This document shows positions 7,786-15,657 of a DNA stretch of 64,000 nt, in pieces; position 1 is the first letter of the stretch, and each line of letters opens with the position of its first letter. The DNA comes from Streptomyces zaomyceticus (GTDB lineage Bacteria > Actinomycetota > Actinomycetes > Streptomycetales > Streptomycetaceae). The notes under the pieces were generated by a model, which worked only from the letters and a program-made list of their open reading frames with translations, searched no databases and had not been told where the DNA came from. The position numbers were made by a program, and so were the translations under genes. Location of the stretch: positions 62,001-126,000 of the forward strand of contig NZ_BNBZ01000013.1 in assembly GCF_014656215.1 (NCBI RefSeq), given 5' to 3'.

Positions 7786-7851
7786 GGTGTGGTGCGGGGT
7801 GTGGGTGGTGCGGGTGCGGGTGCTGCGGGTGCGGGTGGCGCGGGTGCGGGT
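7786..7851. repeat. GGGTGC-type simple repeat upstream of the sortase
   Basis: A run of near-identical 6-bp steps (GTGCGG/GGGTGC) broken by single-base changes. The 7656-8108 interval has no convincing gene. It contains this microsatellite, an unusually A/T-rich patch near 7925-7950 that could be the sortase promoter on the minus strand, and the TGTCAC/GTGACA inverted repeat listed next. Confidence 0.7.
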
Positions 7852-7964
7852 CAGACGCTCGGGACGACGGAGGGCTTTTTCTCGGTCCGTCTCTGTGTCC
7901 GGTGAGGTCTGGCCGGCTGCGGGAAGAAATCTATTGATCTTGTATTCAGGACTCGTCCGGTCCA

Positions 7965-7982
7965 TGTCACGACCCTGTGACA
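7965..7982. promoter_or_regulatory. TGTCAC-N6-GTGACA inverted repeat between sortase and deoC
   Basis: A perfect 6-bp inverted repeat with a 6-bp spacer in the divergent intergenic region. It lies upstream of the A/T-rich patch in the sortase direction and about 125 bp upstream of deoC. It is a plausible regulator site; which gene it serves is unknown. Confidence 0.4.
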
Positions 7983-8072
7983 GGGGTCACCGGAGCGTCG
8001 GGCGGGGCCGCGGGGACGGGGCACCACGCCGACCGGCGGGCTGTGACCTCGGGCTCTGCGAAGCCCGTCCCC

Positions 8073-8102
8073 TGTACAGGTCGCTACGCGCGTAGATATG
8101 CT
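8073..8102 (+). promoter_or_regulatory. deoC promoter with nucleoside operator between -35 and -10
   Basis: A perfect CTACGCGCGTAG lies at 8084-8095. TATGCT (8097-8102) is a good -10 box, and TGTACA (8073-8078) a weak -35 with an 18-nt spacer, so the operator fills the promoter spacer. The predicted start point falls on the GTG at 8109. This geometry implies direct repression. Confidence 0.7.
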
Positions 8103-8108
8103 CGACTG

Positions 8109-9074
8109 GTGACCATGCCCACCACTGCATCCGCAGCATCCGCATTCGCCGACGTGACCGCGTCCGACGGTGCGCTGCGCCGCTTCCTCCACGGGCTGCC
8201 CGGCGTCGACGCCGTCGGCCTGGAGGCGCGCGCCGCGTCCCTCGGCACCCGCTCGATCAAGACCACGTCCAAGGCGTACGCCATCGACCTGGCCATTTCC
8301 ATGATCGACCTGACGACGCTCGAAGGCGCGGACACCCCGGGCAAGGTCCGGGCGCTCGCCGCCAAGGCCGTCCGTCCCGATCCGACCGACCGCACGACCC
8401 CGACGACCGCCGCCGTCTGCGTCTATCCCGACATGGTGGCCACCGCCAAGGCCACCCTCGCGGGCTCCGGCGTCAAGGTCGCCTCGGTCGCGACCGCCTT
8501 CCCGGCCGGCCGCGCCGCGCTCCCGGTGAAGCTCGCCGACACCGCGGACGCCATCGCCGCGGGCGCCGACGAGATCGACATGGTCATCGACCGTGGCGCC
8601 TTCCTCGCCGGCCACTACCTCCAGGTCTTCGAGCAGATCGCCGCGATCAAGGCGGAGTGCGGCGACCGCGCCCGCCTCAAGGTGATCTTCGAGACCGGCG
8701 AGCTGTCCACGTACGACAACATCCGCCGTGCCTCCTGGCTCGGCATGATGGCGGGCGCGGACTTCATCAAGACCTCGACCGGCAAGGTCGCGGTCAACGC
8801 CACCCCGGCCAACACCCTGCTCATGCTGGAGGCCGTGCGCGACTTCCGCGCCCAGACCGGCGTGCAGATCGGCGTGAAGCCGGCCGGCGGCATCCGCAAC
8901 ACCAAGGAAGCCATCAAGTTCCTGGTCCTCGTCAACGAGACCGTGGGCGAGGACTGGCTGGACAACCACTGGTTCCGCTTCGGCGCTTCCAGCCTGCTCA
9001 ACGACCTGCTGATGCAGCGCCAGAAGCTGGCGACCGGCCGTTACTCCGGCCCCGATTACGTGACGGTGGACTGA
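8109..9074 (+). CDS. deoC: Deoxyribose-phosphate aldolase
   Basis: A 321-residue class I aldolase that cleaves 2-deoxyribose-5-phosphate to glyceraldehyde-3-phosphate and acetaldehyde. The family core is clear: SMIDLTTLEG (near 60), AAVCVYPDMV (near 100), DEIDMVIDRGAFL (near 157), LKVIFETGEL (near 195), ADFIKTSTGK with the Schiff-base lysine (near 220), and IGVKPAGGIRNTKEA with the second active-site lysine (near 257). The C-terminus is longer than in enterobacterial DeoC, as in other actinobacteria. GTG 8109 is favoured because the -10 box ends 6 nt before it; ATG 8115 is the alternative. It is followed 5 nt later by the aldehyde dehydrogenase pair. Confidence 0.93.
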   Translation: MTMPTTASAASAFADVTASDGALRRFLHGLPGVDAVGLEARAASLGTRSIKTTSKAYAIDLAISMIDLTTLEGADTPGKVRALAAKAVRPDPTDRTTPTTAAVCVYPDMVATAKATLAGSGVKVASVATAFPAGRAALPVKLADTADAIAAGADEIDMVIDRGAFLAGHYLQVFEQIAAIKAECGDRARLKVIFETGELSTYDNIRRASWLGMMAGADFIKTSTGKVAVNATPANTLLMLEAVRDFRAQTGVQIGVKPAGGIRNTKEAIKFLVLVNETVGEDWLDNHWFRFGASSLLNDLLMQRQKLATGRYSGPDYVTVD

Positions 9075-9079
9075 TCAAC

Positions 9080-10516
9080 ATGGCATCTGCATTCGAGTAC
9101 GCACCGGCTCCCGAGTCCCGGTCCGTCGTCGACATCGCCCCCAGCTACGGCCTGTTCATCGACGGCGAGTTCGTCGAGGCGGCCGACGGCAAGGTCTTCA
9201 AGACCGTCTCCCCCTCCTCCGAGGAGGTCCTCGCCGAGATCGCCCAGGCGGGCGCCGAGGACGTCGACCGCGCGGTGAAGGCGGCCCGCAAGGCCTTCGA
9301 GAAGTGGTCGGCGCTGCCCGGCTCCGAGCGCGCCAAGTACCTCTTCCGCATCGCCCGGATCATCCAGGAGCGCAGCCGTGAGCTGGCCGTCCTGGAGACC
9401 CTGGACAACGGCAAGCCGATCAAGGAGACCCGCGACGCGGACCTCCCCCTGGTCGCCGCCCACTTCTTCTACTACGCGGGCTGGGCCGACAAGCTCGACC
9501 ACGCGGGCTACGGGGCGAACCCGAAGCCGCTGGGCGTGGCCGGTCAGGTCATCCCGTGGAACTTCCCGCTGCTCATGCTGGCGTGGAAGATCGCCCCGGC
9601 GCTCGCGACCGGCAACACGGTCGTCCTGAAGCCGGCCGAGACGACCCCGCTGACCGCCCTGTTCTTCGCGGACATCTGCCGTCAGGCCGGGCTGCCGAAG
9701 GGCGTCGTCAACATTCTTCCCGGGTACGGGGAGACGGGCGCCGCGCTGGTCGCGCACCCGGACGTGAACAAGGTCGCCTTCACCGGTTCGACCGCCGTCG
9801 GCAAGGCCATCGCCCGGTCGATCGCGGGCACGGACAAGAAGGCCACCCTGGAGCTGGGCGGCAAGGGCGCGAACATCGTCTTCGACGACGCCCCCATCGA
9901 CCAGGCCGTCGAGGGCATCGTCAACGGCATCTTCTTCAACCAGGGCCAGGTCTGCTGCGCGGGCTCGCGCCTCCTCGTCCAGGAGTCGATCCAGGACGAG
10001 CTGCTCGACTCGCTCAAGCGCCGTCTGAGCACCCTGCGCCTCGGCGACCCGCTGGACAAGAACACCGACATCGGCGCCATCAACTCCTCGGAGCAGCTGG
10101 CGCGGATCACCTCGCTGGTGGAGCAGGGCGAGGCGGAGGGCGCCGAGCGCTGGACCGCCGCCTGCGACATCCCCGAGGCCGGCTACTGGTTCGCCCCGAC
10201 GCTCTTCACGAACGTCACTCAGGCGCACACGGTCGCCCGCGACGAGATCTTCGGCCCGGTCCTGTCGGTGCTGACCTTCCGTACGCCCGACGAGGCGGTC
10301 GCGAAGGCCAACAACAGCCAGTACGGCCTGTCCGCCGGCATCTGGTCGGAGAAGGGTTCCCGCATCCTCGCGGTCGCCAACAAGCTCCGCGCGGGTGTCG
10401 TCTGGGCCAACACGTTCAACAAGTTCGACCCGACCTCGCCGTTCGGCGGATACAAGGAGTCGGGCTTCGGCCGCGAGGGCGGCCGTCACGGTCTGGAGGC
10501 CTACCTCGATGTCTGA
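9080..10516 (+). CDS. NAD(P)-dependent aldehyde dehydrogenase, catalytic member of a split pair
   Basis: 478 residues with a complete ALDH fold. PWNFPLLMLAWKIAPALATGNTVVLKPAE is the coenzyme site (near 155-185), GSTAVGK the second nucleotide loop, ELGGKGANIVFDDA the general-base Glu (near 258), and NQGQVCCAGSRLLV carries the catalytic Cys (near 292); EIFGPVLSVLTF is near 390. Starting 5 nt after deoC in the same operon, it most likely oxidises the acetaldehyde made by DeoC. It overlaps the next gene by 8 bp. The combination of a full ALDH followed by an ALDH-like partner resembles the two halves of ALDH16-type proteins, here encoded separately. Confidence 0.88.
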   Translation: MASAFEYAPAPESRSVVDIAPSYGLFIDGEFVEAADGKVFKTVSPSSEEVLAEIAQAGAEDVDRAVKAARKAFEKWSALPGSERAKYLFRIARIIQERSRELAVLETLDNGKPIKETRDADLPLVAAHFFYYAGWADKLDHAGYGANPKPLGVAGQVIPWNFPLLMLAWKIAPALATGNTVVLKPAETTPLTALFFADICRQAGLPKGVVNILPGYGETGAALVAHPDVNKVAFTGSTAVGKAIARSIAGTDKKATLELGGKGANIVFDDAPIDQAVEGIVNGIFFNQGQVCCAGSRLLVQESIQDELLDSLKRRLSTLRLGDPLDKNTDIGAINSSEQLARITSLVEQGEAEGAERWTAACDIPEAGYWFAPTLFTNVTQAHTVARDEIFGPVLSVLTFRTPDEAVAKANNSQYGLSAGIWSEKGSRILAVANKLRAGVVWANTFNKFDPTSPFGGYKESGFGREGGRHGLEAYLDV

Positions 10517-11405
10517 GTCGGCGACGCGGCTGAGCGTCTTCAAGACCTACAAGCTGTACGTCGGGGGCAAGTTCCCCCGCTCCGAGAGCGGCCGGGTGTA
10601 CGAGGTGACGGACTCCAAGGGCAAGTGGCTGGCGAACGTACCGCTGTCCTCCCGCAAGGATGCCCGTGACGCGGTCGTCGCCGCCCGCAAGGCCTTCGGC
10701 GGCTGGGCCGGCGCCACCGCGTACAACCGCGGCCAGGTCCTCTACCGTGTGGCCGAGATGCTGGAGGGCCGCCGGGACCAGTTCGTCCGCGAGGTCGCCG
10801 AGTCGGAGGGCCTGTCGAAGTCGAAGGCTGCCGCCGTCGTCGACGCGGCGATCGACCGCTGGGTCTGGTACGCGGGCTGGACGGACAAGATCGCCCAGGT
10901 CGTGGGCGGTGCCAACCCGGTGGCGGGCCCGTACTTCAACCTCTCCACGCCCGAGCCGACCGGTGTCGTCACGGTCGTGGCCCCGCAGGACTCGTCCTTC
11001 CTCGGGCTGATCTCCGTGATCGCCCCGGTCATCGCGACGGGCAACACGGCGGTCGTGATCGCCTCGGAGAAGTCCCCGCTCCCCGCCCTCTCCCTGGGCG
11101 AGGTGCTCGCGACCTCCGACCTGCCGGGCGGTGTCGTGAACATCCTCTCGGGCAAGGCCTCCGAGATGGGCCCGCACCTGGCGGCCCACCAGGACGTCAA
11201 CGCGATCGACCTGACGGGCGCGACCGAGGGCGACCTCGCCCGCGACCTGGAGATCGCGGCGGCGGACAACCTGAAGCGCGTCCTGCGCCCGCACGCCGAG
11301 GACTTCGCGGAGTCCCCGGGCACGCACCGCATGACCGCCTTCCTGGAGACGAAGACGGTCTGGCACCCGACGGGTTCGCTGGGCGCCTCGGGCTCCTCGT
11401 ACTGA
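10509..11405 (+). CDS. Aldehyde dehydrogenase-like protein lacking the catalytic cysteine domain
   Basis: 298 residues, against about 480 for a full enzyme. It begins with the ALDH N-terminal fold (YVGGKFPRSESGRVYEV, AVVAARKAFGGWAGATAYNRGQVLYR) and coenzyme-domain segments (GVVTVVAPQDSSFLGLISVIAPVIATGNTAVVIASE). It stops before any FNQGQxC cysteine motif; the C-terminus is a short unrelated tail (TVWHPTGSLGASGSSY). The ELGG general-base segment is also absent, and PWNFP has become APQDS. ATG 10509 overlaps the previous stop by 8 bp, implying coupled translation and probable complex formation. I infer a structural rather than catalytic subunit. The intact reading frame argues against a decaying pseudogene. 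Confidence 0.78.
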   Translation: MSESATRLSVFKTYKLYVGGKFPRSESGRVYEVTDSKGKWLANVPLSSRKDARDAVVAARKAFGGWAGATAYNRGQVLYRVAEMLEGRRDQFVREVAESEGLSKSKAAAVVDAAIDRWVWYAGWTDKIAQVVGGANPVAGPYFNLSTPEPTGVVTVVAPQDSSFLGLISVIAPVIATGNTAVVIASEKSPLPALSLGEVLATSDLPGGVVNILSGKASEMGPHLAAHQDVNAIDLTGATEGDLARDLEIAAADNLKRVLRPHAEDFAESPGTHRMTAFLETKTVWHPTGSLGASGSSY

Positions 11406-11414
11406 TCCGCCGAG

Positions 11415-11444
11415 ACGGGCCCCCGGGTGATCCCGGGGGCCCGT
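11415..11444. terminator. Bidirectional hairpin terminator
   Basis: Perfect 13-bp arms (11415-11427 and 11432-11444, ACGGGCCCCCGGG) with loop TGAT, between the convergent aldehyde dehydrogenase-like and tetR genes. Confidence 0.9.
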
Positions 11445-11446
11445 TC

Positions 11447-12181
11447 TCATGCGTGCCCGCGCTCGACCATCCCCGCCACCCCGTCGAGGACGCAGTCGAG
11501 GCCCGTCTCGAACTGCCAGGTCGCGTCGTCCTTGCGGGCCGCGCCGTGGGTGTAGCGCCGGTAGGTCGGGTAGCGCCCGGTCTCCATCAGGTACGACATC
11601 TGCGGGGCGAGCCCCCGTCGGGTCTCGTCGGCGCTCTGCCAGCCCTGGTCCTGCATGTACTGGCGCAGCGCGGCCTCCGACTGGGTGGCCCCGTGGACGT
11701 ACGCGTTGACCGCCCGGAACGCGGCCATCATCGTGTCGACGTCGAGCCCGAGCCCGTCGAGCGAGGCCAGCTGACGTTCGGCGGCCGCCATCCGGTGGGG
11801 TGTGAGGGCGAAGAGCGGCGCCGGCATATGGGCCAGCCAGGGGTGGCGCAGCATCATCTCCCGGGTGCGCAGGGCGTACGCGCGGAGCGTCTCCCTCCAG
11901 CCGGAGATCTCGTCCACCGGCGCCAGCTCGCCGGACACCCGGTCGATCATGAGCGCCCACAGCTCGTCCTTGCCGTTGACGTGCCGATAGGCGGCCATGG
12001 GCGCGACGCCCAGTTCGGTGGCGACCTTCCGCATCGTCACGGCGGCGAAGCCCTCGCGGTCCGCGATGCCGGTCGCGACCTCGGCGATCCGCCCCGGGGT
12101 GAGGGACGCCCGCGGTGCGGCAGCGGGCCGCTCCAGGCGCTCCCACAGCGAGACGTCGTCCGTCTCTTCCTTCTTCGCCAC
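11447..12181 (-). CDS. TetR-family regulator (TetR_C type)
   Basis: 244 residues. The DNA-binding domain is near residues 27-75 (LTPGRIAEVATGIADREGF, TMRKVATELGVAPMAAYRHVNGKDEL), and the large C-terminal ligand domain has the YVHGATQSEAALRQYM segment of classic TetR_C drug-sensing members. GTG 12181 is preceded by AAGGAGG at ideal spacing. It is divergent from an FMN reductase/MFS exporter unit across a 114-bp gap packed with palindromic sites, so it most likely represses both itself and that unit and responds to a small molecule. Confidence 0.88.
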   Translation of the reverse strand: MAKKEETDDVSLWERLERPAAAPRASLTPGRIAEVATGIADREGFAAVTMRKVATELGVAPMAAYRHVNGKDELWALMIDRVSGELAPVDEISGWRETLRAYALRTREMMLRHPWLAHMPAPLFALTPHRMAAAERQLASLDGLGLDVDTMMAAFRAVNAYVHGATQSEAALRQYMQDQGWQSADETRRGLAPQMSYLMETGRYPTYRRYTHGAARKDDATWQFETGLDCVLDGVAGMVERGHA

Positions 12182-12198
12182 TGAGGCCTCCTTCTCTC

Positions 12199-12273
12199 GC
12201 GTACAGCGTATGCCGTGTGGACGTCGTACACACCTGCGTGTACGTTGTACACCGCTGGGTATACGACGTACAC
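12199..12273. promoter_or_regulatory. Phased array of TetR operators
   Basis: Three 15-bp palindromes of the form GTRKACNNNGTACAC lie at 12217-12231, 12238-12252 and 12259-12273, starting exactly 21 bp apart. The middle one, GTGTACGTTGTACAC, is perfect in its arms. A weaker fourth copy (GCGTAC, 3 nt, GTATGC) lies at 12199-12213. The 21-bp period is two helical turns, so proteins would stack on one DNA face. The array fills the divergent tetR/reductase gap. Confidence 0.8.
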
Positions 12274-12295
12274 ATCGACGCTCCAGGGGGAACCC

Positions 12296-12886
12296 ATGAC
12301 CGCTCCGCTCCACCTCGCCGTGATCCAGGGCTCGACCCGCGACGGCCGCCTCGGCCCCACCGTCGCGAACTGGCTGCTCACCCACGCCGCCGCCCGCCCG
12401 GAGCTGACCACCGACCTCGTCGACCTCGCCGAGACCCCGCTGCCGACCGTCTTCCCGCAGCTCGGCCAGGCCCCCGAGCGCGCCGAGGACCGCGCCCTGC
12501 TCGCCGCCGTCTCACCGCGGCTGGCCGCCGCCGACGCCTTCGTCGTGGTGACCCCCGAGTACAACCACAGCTACCCGGCCTCCCTGAAGAACGCGATCGA
12601 CTGGCACCACAGGGAATGGCACGCCAAGCCCGTCGGCTTCGTCTCCTACGGCGGCTTCTCCGCCGGCCTGCGCGCCGTCGAGCACCTCCGGGGCGTCTTC
12701 GCCGAGCTGCACGCCGTCACCGTGCGCGACGCGGTCGGACTCCAGGGCGTCCGGGGCCGGTTCGACGAGCACGGCGAGGCCGTCGACCCCTCGATCGACG
12801 CCGCCGCCAAGACGATGCTCGACCGACTCACCTGGTGGGGCGAAGCACTTCGAGCCGCCCGCGCCCGCACGCCCTACGAGGTCTGA
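12296..12886 (+). CDS. NAD(P)H-dependent FMN reductase-family oxidoreductase
   Basis: 196 residues of the flavodoxin-like NADPH-dependent FMN reductase fold. VIQGSTRDGRLGPTVANWLL near residue 8 is the FMN phosphate-binding loop (GSTR), TPEYNHSYPASLKNAIDW near 87 is the hallmark of the family, and SYGGFSAGLRAVEHLRGVF near 118 completes the flavin site. Such enzymes reduce quinones, azo dyes or nitro compounds. ATG 12296 follows AGGGGGA. It is first in a two-gene unit with an MFS exporter and sits under the TetR operator array, so the pair probably detoxifies and exports a redox-active compound. Confidence 0.87.
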   Translation: MTAPLHLAVIQGSTRDGRLGPTVANWLLTHAAARPELTTDLVDLAETPLPTVFPQLGQAPERAEDRALLAAVSPRLAAADAFVVVTPEYNHSYPASLKNAIDWHHREWHAKPVGFVSYGGFSAGLRAVEHLRGVFAELHAVTVRDAVGLQGVRGRFDEHGEAVDPSIDAAAKTMLDRLTWWGEALRAARARTPYEV

Positions 12887-12889
12887 GCC

Positions 12890-14422
12890 ATGACGACCGG
12901 CCAGACGGATCCACCGGACACCCGCATTCCCTACCTGGGCGTCACCGGCCTCATGCTCGGCATCGTCCTCGCGACCCTCGACGGCACGATCGTCGGCACC
13001 GCCCTCCCCACCATCGCGGGCGAACTCGGCGGCCTCGACCGGCTCTCCTGGGTCGTCACCGCCTATCTCCTCACCGCCGCCGTCGCCACCCCGCTCTGGG
13101 GCAAACTGGGCGACCTCTACGGCCGCAAGGGCGGCTACCTCTCCGCCGTCGGAGTCTTCCTCGCCGGATCGGTCCTCTCCGGCCTCGCGCAGAGCATGGG
13201 GCAGCTCATCGCCTTCCGCGCCCTCCAGGGCATCGGAGCCGGCGGCCTGATGGTCGGCGCCTTCGCGCTCATCGGCACCCTCGTGGCACCGAAGGACAGC
13301 GCCAGGGTCCAGGCGGTCACCGGGACGATGCTGCCGGTGGCCTTCGCCGGCGGCCCACTCGTCGGCGGCCTCCTCACCGACCACCTGAACTGGCGCTGGG
13401 CCTTCTACGTCAACCTGCCCGTCGGCCTCGCCGCCCTGCTGATCGTCTCGCTCGCCCTGCGCGTCCGGACCCCGCGCGTCCGGGCCCGCGTCGACTGGGC
13501 GGGAGCCCTGCTGCTGACCACCGGAGTCCTCGCACTCACCCTGCTCGCCGGCTGGGCCGGCACCGCCCACGCCTGGACCTCACCCCGGATCCTGGCCCTG
13601 GGCGCGATCGCGGCCGTGGCCCTCGCCTGGTTCGTCCGGGTCGAGCGGCGGGCGGAGGAACCCGTGATCCCGCCGCGGCTCTTCCGCACCCGCAACTTCA
13701 CCCTGGCGCAGATCCTGAGTCTCCTGGTCGGCGCGGCCATGATCGCCGCCCTGAACTACCTGCCGCAGTACCTGCAGTTCGCCCGCGGACAGTCGTCCAC
13801 GGCCGGCGGACTGCTGCTGCTCCCGCTGATGCTCGCCATGGTCGCCGCGCAGCTGGCCTCGGGCCGGATCATCGCCCGTACCGGCCGCTACCGGATGTAC
13901 CCGATCCTCGGCGGTGCGCTGATGACGGCGGGCGCGCTCGTGCTGCTGCTGCTCGACGTGGACACCCCCGTCGCCGTCGCCTCCGGGCTCACCGTGATCG
14001 TCGGCGCGGGCATGGGCTTCCTCATGCAGGCCACCCTGCTCGTCACGATGTACGGCGCCGAGCCGCGCGACATGGGCGCGGCCAGTGGCACCGTCACCCT
14101 CGTGCGGACGCTCGGCGGCTCGCTCGGCGTGGCCGTCCTCGGCGCGGTGTTCACCGCACGCCTCGACGGGGCCGACACCCACCTGACCCCGGCGCAGGCC
14201 CTGCGGCTGCCGGAGCGGGCGCGGGAGGACCTGGCGGCGGCGGTGACCCACGGGGTGCACGGGGTGCTGCTCGGCACGGCACTGCTCGCCGCCCTGGGCT
14301 TCGCCGTGGCCTGGCTCGTACGGGACACCCCGCTGCGGACCGGACCCGGCTCCGTCACGGAAGCAGCCCCTGCGTCAGCGGACCGGCCACCGGCAGATCG
14401 GCCACTGCCCCGCCCTTCGTGA
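12890..14422 (+). CDS. DHA2-family MFS drug exporter (EmrB/QacA-like)
   Basis: 510 residues with about 14 predicted membrane helices. Motif LDGTIVGTALPTIAGEL in helix 1, the loop GKLGDLYGRKGGYL (MFS motif A) after helix 2, RALQGIGAGGLMVG in helix 4 and GPLVGGLLTDHLNWRWAFYVNLP (motif C) in helix 5 place it in the DHA2 proton-antiporter family. It starts 3 nt after the reductase stop, so translation is coupled. Its 3' end overlaps the convergent small secreted protein gene by 68 bp. The substrate is unknown. Confidence 0.92.
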   Translation: MTTGQTDPPDTRIPYLGVTGLMLGIVLATLDGTIVGTALPTIAGELGGLDRLSWVVTAYLLTAAVATPLWGKLGDLYGRKGGYLSAVGVFLAGSVLSGLAQSMGQLIAFRALQGIGAGGLMVGAFALIGTLVAPKDSARVQAVTGTMLPVAFAGGPLVGGLLTDHLNWRWAFYVNLPVGLAALLIVSLALRVRTPRVRARVDWAGALLLTTGVLALTLLAGWAGTAHAWTSPRILALGAIAAVALAWFVRVERRAEEPVIPPRLFRTRNFTLAQILSLLVGAAMIAALNYLPQYLQFARGQSSTAGGLLLLPLMLAMVAAQLASGRIIARTGRYRMYPILGGALMTAGALVLLLLDVDTPVAVASGLTVIVGAGMGFLMQATLLVTMYGAEPRDMGAASGTVTLVRTLGGSLGVAVLGAVFTARLDGADTHLTPAQALRLPERAREDLAAAVTHGVHGVLLGTALLAALGFAVAWLVRDTPLRTGPGSVTEAAPASADRPPADRPLPRPS

Positions 14423-14753
14423 GGTGGTCGGTCACCAGGCCGGTGCCCACCGGCTTGAAGTCGGCGACCTGGGTGCCGAGGCCGTTGTCCAGCGGGTCGA
14501 CGCCGGTATTGGCCAGCGGGTCCAGCTGGAGCCGGGTCAGCGGCCCCAGACCGTGGGTGACGCCGCTCAGCGCGCCCGCCCCGGCCGCGGCGGCGTCCGT
14601 CCGGCTCAGCGAGTCGACGGGCAGCGGCACCGGGGCGGCGGCCTGGGCCGCGGCGCCCGCGCCGAGTACCGCCACACCCGCCGCCGTGACGGTGAGCCCG
14701 GCCTTGAGCAGGGCGCTGCGGCGGGGGTTCCGGGGTTCTGCGTGACGCGCCAT
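14355..14753 (-). CDS. Small secreted Ala/Gly/Leu-rich protein of unknown function
   Basis: 132 residues with a twin-basic n-region (RNPRRSALLK), hydrophobic core and a probable AQA-A signal peptidase site near residue 38. The mature part (about 95 residues) has no Cys and is rich in Leu, Asp, Gly and Pro (LDPLANTGVDPLDNGLG, HLTKGGAVADLPVAGPL). ATG 14753 follows GAAGGACC. It resembles in composition the protein encoded at 20446-20811, which contains a comparable DDLTK segment. It overlaps the convergent MFS gene end. Secretion is the only role that can be inferred. Confidence 0.72.
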   Translation of the reverse strand: MARHAEPRNPRRSALLKAGLTVTAAGVAVLGAGAAAQAAAPVPLPVDSLSRTDAAAAGAGALSGVTHGLGPLTRLQLDPLANTGVDPLDNGLGTQVADFKPVGTGLVTDHLTKGGAVADLPVAGPLTQGLLP

Positions 14754-14880
14754 GGTGGTCCTTCCGAGCTTTTCACGAGGTAATCGATCGGACACCGACA
14801 GTAGTTGAGGTGTGATGCTCGATACCAACGGCCTTCCTCGGGGGTCCCCTGCACGGGGGAATGGTTCACACTGGTGTCCC

Positions 14881-15510
14881 GTGAGTTCCCAACCGATTCC
14901 GACCCGTGTCGTCCTGCTCGCGGGCCCCTCCGGCTCCGGCAAGTCGTCCCTCGCCGCCGTCGCCGGCCTGCCGGTCCTGCGCCTCGACGACTTCTACAAG
15001 GAGGCCGGCGATCCGTCCCTCCCCCTGGTGGAGGGCAGTGCGGACATCGACTGGGACTCCCCGCTGTCCTGGGACGCGGACGCCGCCGTCGCCGCCGTCG
15101 CCGAGCTGTGCCGTACGGGACGGACCGACATCCCCGTGTACGACCTCGCCACCAGCTCCCGGGTCGACCGTGAGCGGCTCGACATCGGGCGGACGCCGCT
15201 CTTCGTGGCGGAGGGGATCTTCGCGGCGGAGATCGTGAACCGCTGCCGTGAGCTGGACGTCCTCGCCGACGCGATCTGTCTGCGGGGCCGTCCCTCGACG
15301 ACGTTCCGCCGCCGTCTCGCCCGCGACCTCCGCGAGGGCCGCAAGTCGGTGCCGTTCCTGCTGCGCCGCGGCTGGCGGCTGATGCGCGCCGAGCGGGCGA
15401 TCGTGGCCCGGCAGACCGAACTGGGCGCCCATCCCTGCGCGAAGCCGGAGGCCCTGGGCCGCCTGGCCGCCGCGGCCGCGGGCCGGCACCGCACTCCGGC
15501 CACGAACTGA
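14881..15510 (+). CDS. Uridine kinase-like P-loop ATPase
   Basis: 209 residues. VVLLAGPSGSGKSSLA near residue 9 is the Walker A loop; LRLDDFYKEAGDPSLP near 31 matches the DDFY motif of uridine/phosphoribulokinase-type enzymes; DWDSPLSWD near 58 fits the substrate segment DWDxPxAxD; FVAEGIFAAEI near 110 is the Walker B/ExxG region; a basic lid (RGRPSTTFRRRLARDLREGRK) follows. It probably phosphorylates a nucleoside, which would suit the surrounding nucleoside genes, but related actinobacterial members are uncharacterised. GTG 14881 is the first in-frame start before the domain. No palindromic nucleoside operator is seen upstream. Confidence 0.75.
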   Translation: MSSQPIPTRVVLLAGPSGSGKSSLAAVAGLPVLRLDDFYKEAGDPSLPLVEGSADIDWDSPLSWDADAAVAAVAELCRTGRTDIPVYDLATSSRVDRERLDIGRTPLFVAEGIFAAEIVNRCRELDVLADAICLRGRPSTTFRRRLARDLREGRKSVPFLLRRGWRLMRAERAIVARQTELGAHPCAKPEALGRLAAAAAGRHRTPATN

Positions 15511-15519
15511 AAACACGAC

Positions 15520-15555
15520 GCGGGTCGTACAAGCCCCCCGGCTTGTGCGACCCGC
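15520..15555. terminator. Hairpin terminator between kinase and sigQ
   Basis: 16-bp arms (15520-15535, 15540-15555) with one G-U pair and loop CCCC, followed by GCCGTTTT. It serves the convergent kinase and sigQ genes. Confidence 0.88.
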
Positions 15556-15558
15556 GCC

Positions 15559-15656
15559 GTTTTCCCCCGTACCCCCGTACGGTCCCCCCGATTTCCCCCG
15601 TGCTCCCCCGCGGACCCCGTTTCCCCCGTGGGTCCTCGTGGGCCTTTCCCCCCGCC
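15559..15656. repeat. C-tract intergenic segment (repeated TTTCCCCCGT)
   Basis: Pyrimidine-rich stretch with three near-identical TTTCCCCCGT blocks and further C5-C6 runs, just after the terminator and before the sigQ stop. On the minus strand it is a series of G-runs in the sigQ 3' untranslated region and could form G-quadruplex-like structure. No coding potential is seen. Confidence 0.55.
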
Positions 15657-15657
15657 T

